A stretch of 64,000 bases of DNA from Cardinalis cardinalis. Lineage: Eukaryota > Chordata > Aves > Passeriformes > Cardinalidae. How positions within the stretch are numbered: the first letter of the stretch is position 1; each line of letters begins with the position of its first letter. A program made the position numbers and the translations under genes. The stretch lies in assembly GCA_014549065.1 (NCBI GenBank), contig JACDOX010000141.1, positions 968,884 through 1,032,883 of the forward strand, given 5' to 3'. This document shows, one piece after another, positions 49,475-62,119 of this stretch. Below the pieces are notes generated by a model that did no database searches, was not told the origin of the DNA, and worked only from the letters and a program-made list of their open reading frames with translations.

Positions 49475-52400
49475 ATATTACAGAAAGAGTCCGTAGCTCA
49501 GTCAAACATAGAGTTATATGAGGAAATGTTTGGACAGTTTAAAGCAAAAGAGATCCTGACATTCACCTCATATGAGGACAGTGTGGATGCTTAAGCTAAG
49601 AGGGCCCAGAAGAAAATAAGTTTAAATGTAAAAATCAGAGTAAACCTTGAGGCANGGCTTAACAAAGCACTATTGCAGAAAAAGACTGGTAGGAACTGCT
49701 CGAAAGACCCTTGAAGTGTGTCCTCTAGTCTGCTCAATGCTGATAAAGCATATACTAGAGCCTTTTATCCTACTGAAGTCATAGTTCTTTTGGAAAAGAT
49801 AAAACAGAATTAACTAGTGGGAGATCAGTGCAGAATGGTAATAATGATAGACTACAAAGACAGGAGTATTTGGGGTTGATTAGTCTGGGGACGAGAATGC
49901 TGAGGGTACCAAGATCAGACAACTGAAAATGAGAAAAGCATAAACTCCCTGTTATGAGTCTAAAGCAACGAATGGCAGGTAAAAGTAAATCAGGGACGGT
50001 ACAGTATTAGATATAAAAAAAAATATTTGCAAACAGTAAGGATAGTTCAGCACTAGTTTAAGAGAGAAGACTGTAGACTCTCCAAAACAGGAGATTTTAA
50101 AAAGCAAATTAGACAATTTGATAGGAATGTTTTCACTACCCTGGGACAGGGTATGGATTAGACCATTTCTCAATGATCTTTCAAAGCTTGTTTCCTATGA
50201 AACAATTACAATGTAAATATACAAACATCCTAGTAAAATTGCTGCTAATACTTTAAATTCTGTTGCTAGGGAAAAGCATACTCGATGCTTCTAAACAAAG
50301 CTACAAGGGAAAAAACAAAACAAAAAACTTACATTGTAGGGCACTTAGAATATTAAATACATTAATTCCTGGATTTAAAAGATACATGGTACTCCTAGTA
50401 AAGCCATACTTTCTAGTCTGAAATCATAAGATATAGTTTACTGTATTAAAGCTGGAGTTGGTCCTTCATTTTGCCTGTCTTGATTTTTTTCAGGAGTAAT
50501 TTTTCACAGTGATAGACACTGGATAAAATCTTGACATCTGAATTCTTAGTCTTCTTATCTAATAAGAAATATGATAAAGGGTTGTATTTAAGGCTTTTTG
50601 TTCTTGACCTACAATGTGTCATTGTATCTGCTTATGATGATAAAGAATTGTATAATCTCATGAAGAAAGAGCAAGAGGCAGCTGGCTAATTTTCTTATCA
50701 ACAACCACTGTAGAGCTTTGATAAAAATGAAAACTTTGGATGCACATAAGAATTGAACCTGATAAAAAGAATCTACTGGTTTCTGAACTAAAATTGCTAA
50801 TCTTGCAAAAGGGGGCTGTTGTCATCATGACCTTCTACTAATAAACATTAAAATACANAACTATTTAACTTAATTTTGTAGCTATTCCTGCAGTGCATGC
50901 AAATGGAATTTAATTAAAGATGAAAAAGTTACATTAGATAATGTTTTTGACCTCCTGCCCAATTACTGTCTATAAATATACCAACCTCTGCTTCTGGCAA
51001 GCATATTACAAATTAAACAAAAAATACATTAAAGAAATATATCTATTGAATAGAGTTTGATATTGTTCAGAAGCATTGGACACTGTCTAAAGACATAGGA
51101 AAAAACTTTTTTGTCTCAAAGACCTTTCANTTTCAAGTGCCCAAGCTGAGAAATGTGTGAATAAACACAAGCAACACAATCAGGATAAAAATAAACGTGT
51201 GTGTTTCTTTTTGCTCTTTTCAAAGTTGAGCATATGTATTTCATCACCTACTTTTCTCCTCACTTCTACTAAGCCATTTTGTCTTTCTTCAGTATTAAGC
51301 ACCCATTTCTATCCCTATGCTTTTATGCATGTCTGATTCATTGGAATCAGTTACATTATTGTACATTTTTTTAAATGAAGAGGTTGCCACTCTTTGATAT
51401 GCAGACATGTACATGACTTTAAGTGAACTTTGTTGTTAGACTGTTTGTTTCTTTTACTTGCAAAATTATCTGCTGAGTATAAAAAAATGTATGCTGGTAT
51501 GCTGGGTTAAAAAAAGAGAAGCACAGTAATAAGTGTCATGCTCTAGATTCTATACTGGTTTCTGTCATGGTTTTCAAGTTTTCCACAGCTATTCATGTAC
51601 AGTCAATTTGTATTTAAAAAAGAATATTTAAAGCCTTATTACTTAAAAATTACTGAAATTTTTTGATCCTCTTCCCATGAGTAGATACAACACATGGAAA
51701 AGAATACTTTTCCTGCCTACCAATCTCCAGAACACATTTTGAAGCACTCTTCAAAGATTTCAGTTACCAAGTAAAAGTATTCTATCTAGGAAGTCCACCC
51801 TGCTTCTTTCTTCCCTAACAGATATGCCTAGCATAGGTTCAGGAGAAAGAATTGCTTTCTTAGAATTTCAATTCTCTCTAATGGCTCAATTTTAATTTTC
51901 TTGGTAGAGATTTTTTTCCTGTACTGTACGCAATTATGTCTTAATCTCACTGTTGATGAAATGGCGTTAAGGCATTCAAAGGTCAATCTTTCAGCTTTCA
52001 TAATAGAAATGATGGCAAAAATAGTCACAGGCACAAAGCAGATATTTAATTGTATGTTCTAAAGAGTTGCTGCTGTTCTCAGTAGAGTTGAAATTGCCAT
52101 TCATTAGGACATCAAAAAAAGCCCACAGTTACAAAAAAAAGAAACATCCAAAATAACTAAAATCAGAGCCAAATGCAGTAATAGCCAGTTTATCATCAAA
52201 GCAATAGTAGTTCAATCTACTCAAAAAGTGTGAATAAACTTTGTCAGCTCCTGCATTCATGATGGAAATCAGTGATAAAAATCTTATTTAAATCAAAAAA
52301 ATGAAGCATATTTCCTAATTTAACTCACTTGAAAGATTAATTCCCTGAAGTGGATTCCAGACTTGAACTGAGAAGCAGTGCTAATTGCCAACAGTGATCT

Positions 52401-52813
52401 ACTTCGCAAAGAATAAAAAAAACCTGGTTGGATCTCAAACATTTTTGCCCACAGCAAGTGGAATGAGACAGCCAAGTCAGTTTATTCGGAAACTTATGAT
52501 GTTCTGATAAATATTAGCAAACTGAAGTAACAAGAATAAAGCAGCTTTAACCTAGGACTTATTCAGCCATAAAGCTAGAAAATAAGAAACCTAAATCTCT
52601 GAAATCCAGCTATTTTAACAGAACACTTTAAAGTACATGCTTTGTAGGATACTGGTAGCTACAGAAAATAGACTAAAAAAGAAATGTGTGTAACTTCTCC
52701 CAGTGATGAGGGCAACTCACAAACTTCTGCCATAACTACAAGTATAGATTTAACGGTATAAAATTAGCAGTAGGATTATGTTAATTTTGCAACAACCACT
52801 TACAAAACCCATT
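49475..52813. other. AT-rich non-coding DNA, no gene seen
   Basis: No exon or classifiable repeat was recognised in about 3.3 kb. Short frames only. Confidence 0.5.
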
Positions 52814-52981
52814 TTCTGGAATGCTTTTCTCCCGACTGCACTTTTATTGAATTCAGCAATGCTTGCCATGTCAAACACACTTGAAGACATTTATCATTTC
52901 TGGAATGCTTTTCTCCAGACAGCATTTTTATTTAATTCAGCAATTCTGGGCATGTCAAACACACTTGAAGACCTTTATCAC
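52814..52981 (+). repeat. 84-bp tandem duplication
   Basis: Two adjacent units, 52814-52897 and 52898-52981, differ at nine of 84 positions by my alignment. Since 84 is divisible by three, an 80-codon open frame (52778-53020) runs through both and shows a repeated 28-residue segment (FWNAFL...SNTLED). Six of the nine differences would change an amino acid and three would not, so there is no sign of protein-level constraint. I treat it as a neutral duplication. Confidence 0.85.
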
Positions 52982-53933
52982 CTATGCAGAATTCCATACA
53001 TTACCTCAAAAAAACATTAGTTTTACTGTTACTGCAATTTCTACAAATATCTTATAACTTTTTCACAAGGAGTAAGACAGTAGTTGAAAAACCATGGAAA
53101 ACTGCAAAAAATGTTTTATTTCTTTCATAATTTGAAGTGTGACATCCTTATTAATAAAAAAGTTGCAGTAAGAAAGATACATATCTATTAACTTCAGATC
53201 ACAGGAGACAATATATAAATACCAGATCTTGTTCAGAAGAGTGCTAGTAGTACAATTATAAGTAGTTTAGGATCACTTATGGTGAAATTGTTGCAATTTG
53301 GATCAGTTACAATAATCTTTTTTGTAGAATACACAATTTACAGGGCAATGCTACCTTTCAGAGAGCAAGACTGCATTCGATCCCTCATCTTTATTTGATT
53401 ATTTTCAAAATTCAGTGTGTCTGGCCTTTTCCCTTCTACAGCTGTGTGTTCCCGCTTGCAGGAGTGGTTAATTCAAAAATTTATTTGTGTTCTTTATGAG
53501 CTGAGGACATGAGACTTAAGGTAATGACTTACTATGACACTTAACAGAGATCTTCCAGTGAGATCTTTTCTGTCTGAGCTTAAAGTATTACAACAATTTT
53601 CACCTAACTTTTTTATTAGATCAAGAAGTGATCCTGAAACTATACCATTTCTGCTATATTCCAAGTTATCTACATTTAAATATGTGTTTAAAAAAGGTCT
53701 CGCTTTTTTGTTTTGTGAGAGGTGTATGTTAAATTCAAAGTTGCCTGTATCAAATAGTCTTGAAAGACCATAAAACATGGAGTAGCTATGCTAATAATTA
53801 TTGAATAAAAAGTATGTTTCTGATTTTTAAAAATGATGTACTGTATATCTTTCTCCTGTCAAGACAAGCAAAATCTACAAAATTTCTCATTGCAAGAGTT
53901 TGGATATGGCACTTTTAAAAATATATTTTGTGT
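52982..53933. other. Non-coding DNA, no gene seen
   Basis: The two complementary open frames at about 53494-53778 have no recognisable domain. No classifiable repeat was seen. Confidence 0.5.
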
Positions 53934-54030
53934 CATAGGTTCACAGAATGGTAAGCCAGAAGATCTCATTTCAAACATCTAATCTGACTACATAAAGACC
54001 TAGATTGAATTAACTGAACTTCAAAATAAC
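53934..54030 (-). mobile_element. Degraded old CR1-type 3' end
   Basis: The plus-strand sequence CATAGGTTCACAGAATGG, then GCCAGAAGATCTCA and CATCTAATCTGACTAC, resembles the reverse complement of an ancient amniote CR1 3' end (CATAGATTCATAG...CTAAGGCCAGAAGGGACC... from memory). It is short and diverged; the right limit is approximate. Confidence 0.55.
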
Positions 54031-55101
54031 TTGAAAATTCACAGATTTATTACAGGTAAACTGTTTCTAATATTTTTAAGGAAAGAAAATCCATAAGATA
54101 CCCACAATTAACTACTTCCTTATTAAAACCACTTTAAAAATAAAAATCAGAAGTGTGCTGACTATTCCATTTTATATGGCTATTAATATTTCCAAAATAC
54201 AGACATATTAAACAAGTATTTCTCTCCCCTAATGGGGATGGAAAAGAGAATAAAGAGAAGGATGATAAAATTATCAAGAAATCTCTTAAGAGAGTTGAGG
54301 TTGCTGTCTCAGTTGGTTAATAATTTTCTTATCACAGCAGTAACTTCAGATTTTGAGAAGCTTTAGCTACCAATCTATTATTGTGAATAATAATTGCAAG
54401 AACTTATCCTTTTTCATTTAAACATAGTCATACTCTTGTTATGTGAACAATTCATAGGTTCTGATTTAAGAGGAAAATGAATAAACTTTTGTATATTTGT
54501 AAGAGAATAAGAATGAGAGTGACCATGTAATTGAAAAAACATGCTTTGTAATGAAAAAGAATCATGAGTTCAAAAAAAGAACAGCCTTGGCTAGGTCATA
54601 CTTGCATTGTTGTGAAGAAAACTGGTAATGGGATCTTCAGCCTGCAGAGATACTAGAGGATTCAATGCTAAACATAAAAACAGCAACANTGCAGCATAAT
54701 GTTAAAGACAATCATGCAATTTATGAATTGNCCTATTTCATCTTACAACACTAAAAATGTTAAAATTAAATCTGAGTACTTGCTCTAGAAGATTTAGCTC
54801 AGTTCTTAATACTTCTTCTTTATGCCAGATTTAATTTCATGGCCAGCACAATTTTGGTTTCCTGCACTTGTCTTCATTCAACTGAGACTCAATGGTAAAA
54901 AACCCAAAAAGATAATGACTATAAATTATGATAATTTTAATATTAGAGAAAAACAAATAGAATTCAAAAACACAACTAAGAGGAGTAAACCCACAGTTAT
55001 TTACTTTTTACTTTGCTTAAATTCTAAAAATAAAAAAATCAAAAGCCAAAACCAACTCTGATTTTCTTGTTGATTTACCTCTAGGCGAGACTGTCATCTC
55101 G
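54031..55101. other. AT-rich non-coding DNA, no gene seen
   Basis: No gene or classifiable repeat was recognised. Confidence 0.5.
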
Positions 55102-55666
55102 TGTTGTGGTCAGCCCTGGTAGGTAACTAAACACAATCAACCACTTGCTTGCTACCCCTCCAGTGGCATGGGGAGATAACTGGAAGAGTAAAAGTGAGGA
55201 AAACTCATGGCCTGAGATAAAGACATTCTAATAGGGAAAGCAAAAGCAGCACAGGAAAATATGAAATTCATCTACTCTTTCCCAGGGAGGGGAATATTTT
55301 GCCATTTTCAGGAATGTAGGGACCATCACATGTAACACTGACTTGGGTAGGGAAATTCAGTTAATCCAAGCTGTCCCCTTCCTCCCCCTTTCCCCGGCTG
55401 TTCTTGTCGAGCATGAGGACAGACGGTGTGGGATGGCTGGGGTCAGCTGCCGCAGCCGTGTCCACTCACAACTCCTTGTGCACGCCCAGACTACTCACTG
55501 GTGGGACAGTGTTACAAATAGAAAAGACTTTGACTGTGTAAACCCTGCTCTGCAGCAGCTGAAAAATCCCGGTGTTGACAACACTCTTTCGGTCCCAAAT
55601 CGAAAACGCAACACCATACAAGATACTAAGCAGAAAATTAACTCTATCCCAGAACAAACCAGCACA
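55102..55666 (-). mobile_element. ERVL-type solo LTR, minus strand
   Basis: On the plus strand it starts TGTTGTGGTCAGCCCTGG and ends CCAGAACAAACCAGCACA. It is the reverse complement of the same avian LTR family as 20660-21254: CCACTTGCTTGCTACCCCTC near one end, GAGATAAAGACATTCTAATAG (polyadenylation region), GGGGTCAGCTGCCG, and GAAAATTAACTCTATCCCAG near the other end. The segment that normally carries the TATA box reads GGCTGTTCTTGTCGAGCATG, so the box is destroyed. Flanking five-base words (TCTCG before, TCTTA after) agree at only three positions, a badly eroded or absent target-site duplication. No internal viral genes adjoin it. The 200-codon open frame 55343-55945 lies partly inside and is incidental. 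Confidence 0.85.
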
Positions 55667-58600
55667 TCTTATTTCTGCAATTTGTACATACCTATTCACT
55701 CTATTCCGGGTAATTGTGAATATTTACAAATGGGCAAGATATTAATTGACATGATTGTCATTGTAAGTTACCTTCATCATTTTGAAAAACATTTCCCTAA
55801 GTTTTATAAATTAAAAAAAAGGCAAGACAATTCTCAAAAGAAAAATTGTCATGAGAGTGAAAAATACATGAGATGTGAATTTAATTCCACTTTTTTATTT
55901 CGGCTTGGCTTCTATAGCCTTTCCAAAAATAAGTGGTTTAAATGACTTCATGTTTAAGTAAAGAAGCTGTTAGTGCTTAACCATATAAAATCATCTAAAT
56001 AGCCAATTCAAAATCCTTCAGAGAAAACTCTTTTTAAGTAGCCTCTTACAACTCTATCTCATTTCATTTGATTGTCTCTGTAAAATCAAATGGTGGAGGC
56101 ATGCTGACCTGAAATCTTGCTGAACAGATTCAGGCTGGTGCCACGGGGAGAAAGGAGAGAGTTAGGAGGGAGCTAAGGAGAGTCCTTAGCCTCTGCTTTT
56201 TTAGAGTAACAAGNCTGATCTGGGAACAATGATCTTGCGTTGAGAAGAAAGTCAGAGAAATGACCTGGTTCAGCTCCAAAGGCTTTTAAAAATATCCCTT
56301 CTCTCTAAATAAATGGAAGAGGGAGGACAGTCGCATTCATTGTTTTCTGGATTCATAATGAGCTGTTGTCATTTTCTGTTTGGCCTCATTTCTTCCTGAG
56401 ATTTTTCATTACATGTTTTAGCTGGTGAATAGCCAATCTGCTTTGTATGCAGTACATGATAGGTAGATAGTCCTAATATCATAGATAGGTAGTTTCATCA
56501 GTAATAAAAAGAGACAAAATGTTTGTTCTAATAAATCCAAACACTCCATTATATATAAAAACTTTTCAGCTCTTAAATTTTTTGTTAAAACTGTATTGTT
56601 AAAAGTATCTTTCTTTGGGTAGTTATTTGGTCATGTTGTTTTATTGAGAATAATTGCATTGCTTCTTCTCAGCATTCTTGAGGGTAGAGGCCATTGACTA
56701 TTCAATAGATACATAAAAGAAATTTCTTAACCATTGTCAGAAAATGAATTACTCTGTTAGTATATGGGGGCTTTATGCTTATATGGCTTTTTTCTATTTG
56801 GCAGCCTAAATGGTCTTGCTTTATTATACATAAATGGCTTCATTACTGAACAGTAACAGTTGTTATAACCTATCATTTCATGAAGTTTGTCATCTCAATT
56901 ATCTAAGGAACAAAAAACATGTGCTCTATTTGGAAGGAGATGTTATTTGTAAGTATTGCTAGTGCCAAGACAATTCACCATTGAAAGTGCAGTAATGTTA
57001 TTTCTCTCTAACATAAATATCTACACAGGACAGAACTTATAATAATACACAGAGTTCAGTGACTCCTTTCCAAATATTTTACTTAAATTAGCAAATATGT
57101 TAGTGTTTTTTTAAAAAAACAAGATTTTTTTGCAAAGTTCTCTTTTTTTTCCAAAGGGGACTACAATTGTCTTTTCATATCTCTGTGCATTGATTTATAG
57201 TCACAAGTCTAATCTTGCAAATTTTGAGTACCTTTTTTAATAAACAATTTTTTTATGTGCTTATGATCCATCTCAGAAGGAAAATCTGCTTTTCAATAAG
57301 ACATTCTTACTGTTAACTTAGTTATTCAACAAAAGATTAGTAGTTATGAAATATGCTATATATTATATACTCACAGTTTTGCACAGACTCAGAAAAACCA
57401 TAAATATTACAAATAAAGGTTTTGGGATTTTTTTTAATAGCTCGAATTACGTGACAAAGAGTTAAAGCAAGACATTATAGTATCTGTTTTATTGTCACTG
57501 GTAATATTGCCNCTGATTAAACAGTCTTTTTCTTAAGAAATATACGGATTTATTGAAAATTATTTTTAAAATGANATAGCTTACTTATAAAAATAGATAT
57601 AAAACAGATAACAAAATGTGTGTGAATGGATTGCTATATACTTTAATCATGGATATAAATCACAGAGAGGATTATTTAATGTTTGGTAATGGCCCAATGC
57701 TTAAAGAGAGAAGCCTAACAGTCCTATTCAAAATAATGATGAATTAATAGTGAAGCTCATTTCCCTTCATCTACTTGCAAGGTTTTACCATGTGACATTT
57801 ATAAGCAGAGGTAATTTCTTCAGACCTGTTAATGGTGGTTTTCATCCTTATTTTCCCATTACTTATTCTTTGTGTCTAATTTTGCTACATTTGCTATGAT
57901 CTGAAACAGCTCTGTACTGAACAGGAAAAGGTAGTAGTTTTCTCCTTCTTCAGTCTGGAAATTCCAAATGATATGTAAAAATACTGCACAGCTCTCAAAG
58001 CTTTCTGTTCTTTGAAAGCATTTGTTTATGTTCCAACAAAAATATATTCTCCTTGCTTGAAAAGAAACAGCACATGAAATTTACCTAAGAGACTGGGACT
58101 GTAGTGATCATATTTATTCTAAATGTTCCTTCAAAAGTTAGAATATTTATTATAGAAATTTATTAATATAAATATAACTTGTATAAGCAAGAAAATTTCC
58201 ATTAACACATATAAAAAGAATGGTGAATTTGAAGAAAAAATAGCCCTAAGAACTTTTTGGTACAATAAAATTTGTGGTTACATATCTCTTTGACAACACT
58301 GGCTGATTCCAATATTACAACTCTAGATTAATTAGCATTTCTTTGACAATTACAAAAGAAAGTGGGAAGGAACTCTCGTTTTGTCTGCAAAACTCTCATT
58401 TTCAGTTATAAAAATGTTTTCATAGATAAGTACAGTGTCATGCAAAACCTCTGATGCCCAATATTTTACAATTTTAAGCAGAATTATCTCAGTTCAATTT
58501 AACAGTTTAAATAAGTTTAGCTTTAAGGATGCAAATAATCTTTTCAAGTCATATAATTTCAGCTCCTATGGGACAGTTCACATGATGACAGCTCTGCATA

Positions 58601-59554
58601 AGGTTGTATATTTTCCTGAGCAGAATAGAATTAAGAAAAGCAGCATAACATGTGCTTCTGCAGATGGCATGTGAAACATAGACTATTATGTTACACAGGT
58701 GGAATTCCCTTCAACTTATTTTATAAATTAGGAATGAAAAACTTCATTCTACACTTTTCATCCCATGTCATGAATGGGAGGTCATGTTTTCTTCAGAATC
58801 ACTTCATTCTTTATTGATCACTAAGAATTGTTCAAATATCATTCAGCTAGAGAATACAGAACTTAATGAGTTTATTTAAATCTATCTTTTTGTTCCCTTA
58901 TATCTCACTCATTCAAACTCTTTTAGATTAAAAGAGACATTTACTAATAAAACTGAAGGAAAATTTGTACGTAATAAACACACTTTTCCCTTTCTTCCAT
59001 AAAACTTTTATTAAAGAAACATTCACAATGAAGTTACCTGGAATATTTGAATTTAAGGCTGTATTTGTATACCTTGTGACACACAAGTATAACAGACAGG
59101 CTTCAGTGGCTGCTTGAGAAGCAAAACTATGACTTGCATGGGAAGACAATTTTGTGTAGAGGTTCTAAGAGGAAAAGTCTGTTGATTTCAGCATTTTTTC
59201 CTTCTAGAGCGAGAAGTAAATTATTTACTGAGCTCTCTAGGGGTTACTGAGCTGGGATTCCTGAAGTTAAGAGAGAAAACAAAGTACAGTGTTGCTATTC
59301 CTTGTCTCTTGAATAACTTGGTGATGCAAAATATAGGTGCAGAAATAAATTGCTTAAAAGCTTATTGCTTCTCTGTTTCCAAGTTTTGTACTACTGGTTA
59401 ATGTTAAAAATAATACTAAAGTAGCAGAACAATTAAGTGGCTTCCATCTTTAACATATAATCCCTTCCTCTTAGCTCTTTTAGTCATATTTTTTTGCAAA
59501 ATGTTTCATAAGAAGAGGACCAAATACTACAAAGTTCATGTTTCAGTCACTTGT
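55667..59554. other. AT-rich non-coding DNA, no gene seen
   Basis: No gene was recognised. The stretch 56090-56220 is richer in G+C but unclassified. The rest has A/T runs and short frames only. Confidence 0.5.
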
Positions 59555-60533
59555 TCCAAAGTGTTCCCATTTAGGGCCAGCACTCTCCAATATTTCTGTG
59601 AACAACTCAGACACAGAGCTTGAAGGTAGATTGGGTAAGTTCACCAATGAAATTAAACTGGGAGGAGCTGCTGACTCTTTCAAAGGTAGGGAGGCCCTGC
59701 AGAGAAATCTGAACAAATTTGTCAGCTGGGTGATCGCCAACTCCATGAAGTTCAACAAGAGCAAGTGCTGGATTCTGCACGTGGGATGGAGCAGCCCTGA
59801 ATGTACATAAAGACTGGGGAATGAGACCCTGTAGGGCAATGCTGTGGGAAGGAGTCTGAGAGTCCTGGTCAGGTTGAGTCAACAGTGGGAATGAGTGAAT
59901 AGAAGGCCAGCCATGTCCTGGGGTGCATCAGGCACAGCATCACCAGCCAGGCAAGGGAGGGGATTGTCCCACTCTGCTCTGCACTGGGGCAGCCTCACCT
60001 TGAGTGCTGGGGGCAGTTTTGGGTGCCATAATATAAGAAGGATGTAAAGCCNTTAGAGAGTGTCCAAAGGAGGGCTCTGAAGATGAAGAAGGGTCTGGAG
60101 GAGAAGTCGTGTGAAGAGCTACTGAGGTCACTTGGTCTGTCTAGACTGAAAAAGAAGAGACTGAGGGAAGACTTTACTGTAGTCTACAATTTCCTCACAA
60201 GATGAAACCCAAGGACTTGCACCAGTCTCATTCTTCTATGTGGTGACCAGCAACAGGACTGAAGAGAGTGGGAGGAAACTGTGTCAAGAGAGGTTTGGGT
60301 TAAATAGTAGGTAAAGGTTTTCTACCCAAAGGGCAGCTGGATCTAGAATAGGCTCCCCAGGGAAGGGGTCATGGCACCAAGCCTGCCAAACATTCAAGAA
60401 ATATTTGGACAGTGGGCTCAGGCAAATGGATCGGATTCTTGGGGAGGATCCTGTCCAGAGCCAGGAGTTTGACTTAATAATCCTTGTGGGTCTCCTTCAA
60501 CTCAGGATATGCTCTGACTCTATGATTCTGTGT
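59555..60533 (+). mobile_element. CR1 LINE, 5'-truncated (about 980 bp)
   Basis: This is the longest transposon in the window. The first 250 bases encode the tail of the CR1 reverse transcriptase (see separate entry). The CR1 coding remnant and 3'-UTR follow: CATCACCAGCCAGGCAAGG, GTTTTGGGTGCCATAATATA, GTCCAAAGGAGGGC, GAGACTGAGGGAAGACTTTA, GACCAGCAACAGGAC, TTCAAGAAATATTTGGACAG, and the ending CTTGTGGGTCTCCTTCAACTC, then CAGGATATGCTCTGACTCTATGATTCTGTG with the 8-bp terminal repeat. CR1 inserts by target-primed reverse transcription and normally truncates at the 5' end. Stops and substitutions show that the copy is dead. Confidence 0.95.
59571..59810 (+). pseudogene. C-terminal remnant of CR1 reverse transcriptase
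   Basis: The translated frame contains LGPALSNISVNNSDTE, KFTNEIKLGGAAD, QRNLNKFVSWVIANS and MKFNKSKCWILHVG. These match the order of the CR1 ORF2 reverse-transcriptase palm: the LFNIFINDL-like segment, the catalytic FADD box followed by TKLGG, then SW and MKFNKGKC-like motifs. In active CR1 the box is FADD; here the residues at 59640-59651 read FTNE, so the catalytic aspartates are lost. The frame stops at 59810 and lacks most of the protein upstream. It is a relic, not a gene. Confidence 0.88.
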
Positions 60534-62012
60534 TTTACATGAGAATATTTTTGCTTTGGATCCTAATTGTAAAATACAGAAAGTTTTAAAAACATGAAAA
60601 CCCTGGAAGAAAGCCTGAAAGTATTGTTCAGAGTCAATGGAGGTGTGAGACTCAGACAATCAAACATTCTAATTTGTGCTTACCAAGTCTGAATTCAGTG
60701 GGCATATTTCACTTCCCTGTCATGCTCTGATCCACTGTTGCTAGGGAGAGAGGATATGGTGGTAAAATGATTTTATGTACTAAAATTGATTTAAATTACA
60801 ACAGTCATTCTCACAATAATCCTTTTAATTGCTCTTAGGAATTATGAAATTAATTAAGAAATATCTCGTGGCATCCCCTCAATTTAAAAAATAAAATATT
60901 GGTTTAAGTCATTCAATGATTACTACCTTGTGAAAAGTAATCATCTTAGCTTTTTAGTTCTATGAAGGAAAAAAAGAATATCAAAAAGAAGATGAATGTG
61001 CGTGATAAAGAGAGATTCCTCTTTTGAATCCGTTTCTACATCTCGGTGCCTACCATTATCAGCTAAACCAGATGAGATTAGTGGTGTCTTGAGTCCCATT
61101 AAGAGGAAGAAAGCCTTTGTTTTTTACTTGGTAAAACTCAATTTCCTGTCATTTTCTCTCTTTCTAAGCCTTTGTGTTCAACTTAAACTGCTGGGAAAAT
61201 ATATTAACCTTTAAAGGGAAGTGGCAAAATAATCTATTATATGAAATACGAAATTATTTCCTTCAAGCTATAGTATTTTATTTACTTTCTGTACTCATTA
61301 AGTGTTTAGGCAGTGTTTACAATTGCACACTCTTAGCCAGATTTAATTAGGTGACATAGGACATTGAAATATATTAAGAGAACCCTGCCACAGCTGAAGA
61401 TATGTACCAGGAATCAGATGATGACAGGAATTGCAAGGGTGGCATTAAATTTATATCTGCGTTGCCCAGCCCTTGTTTCTTTGAATTCTGAAGTTCTTGC
61501 TCTGTAACATTTTAGAATATTCTCAGTCTAATTGCTAATCACACTGCTTGTCAATGACTACAAGGTGTGAAAGGATAGGAAACTCTTGCTCCTNCTTTCA
61601 TTTCTTAACATCTTCTCTAGCACTAATAGAATTACAAGGTAGAAATCATTATTTTTCATACAGAGCACTGGAAAAATCCTTATTCTGGAATTTACATTTT
61701 CATAGCAAATAATGCCAGTCAGATTCCACCAGATGTGTGACACAAAATCAGTTAGGCTATACCTAGAATGTAGATANATGTTTTTTTTGATCCAAANCAT
61801 ATATTTTACTCATCTGCAATTTTGCTATTAAAGACAATGCATTCTGCATTTATATCAAATGCTTCTCTTTAATGAATAGAAAAGGACAAAGAATTACATT
61901 AAAAACATTAAAGTAGAGACAGCTGTGGTGAGGGAGAAATTCAGTCTGTTCAGTATAGGCAAGATTCTGAATAAGGGTCATGAATACTACTTAAGCAATG
62001 GGCCATTAGGGC
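60534..62012. other. Non-coding DNA, no gene seen
   Basis: No gene or classifiable repeat was recognised. Short frames only. Confidence 0.5.
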
Positions 62013-62119
62013 GGTGTGGTTATCATGAAATAATCTCACCCCTGGAGAGATAACCACGGACCAGATGCAGCCATGTGCTTCTAAGCACCCAGGGGTGTAG
62101 TTATCGTGATAACCACACC
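62013..62119. repeat. Multi-stem foldback with four GTGGTTATC-type motifs
   Basis: The outer arms 62013-62028 (GGTGTGGTTATCATGA) and 62104-62119 pair with one mismatch. Middle arms 62037-62045 (CACCCCTGG) and 62089-62097 pair perfectly. Apical arms 62075-62080 and 62083-62088 (GTGCTT/AAGCAC) pair perfectly. The word GTGGTTATC or its complement occurs at 62016-62024, 62049-62057, 62097-62105 (one mismatch) and 62108-62116 in alternating orientation. TGTGGTTATC resembles a RUNX site (TGTGGT) overlapping a GATA site (TTATC). It could be regulatory, a structured RNA or a short palindromic mobile element; none is shown by sequence alone. Confidence 0.7.

Noticed and set aside
20660..55666. A full-length provirus bounded by the two related LTRs
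   Set aside because: The LTRs face opposite ways and are 34 kb apart with no gag, pol or env between them.
55343..55945. 200-codon open frame, the longest in the window
   Set aside because: It begins inside the minus-strand ERVL LTR and runs into AT-rich flanking DNA. Its translation has no domain and the LTR explains the first half.
62037..62097. hAT-type terminal inverted repeats (CAGGGGTG)
   Set aside because: The words point the wrong way for element ends (CACCCCTG...CAGGGGTG), so they are better read as a stem.
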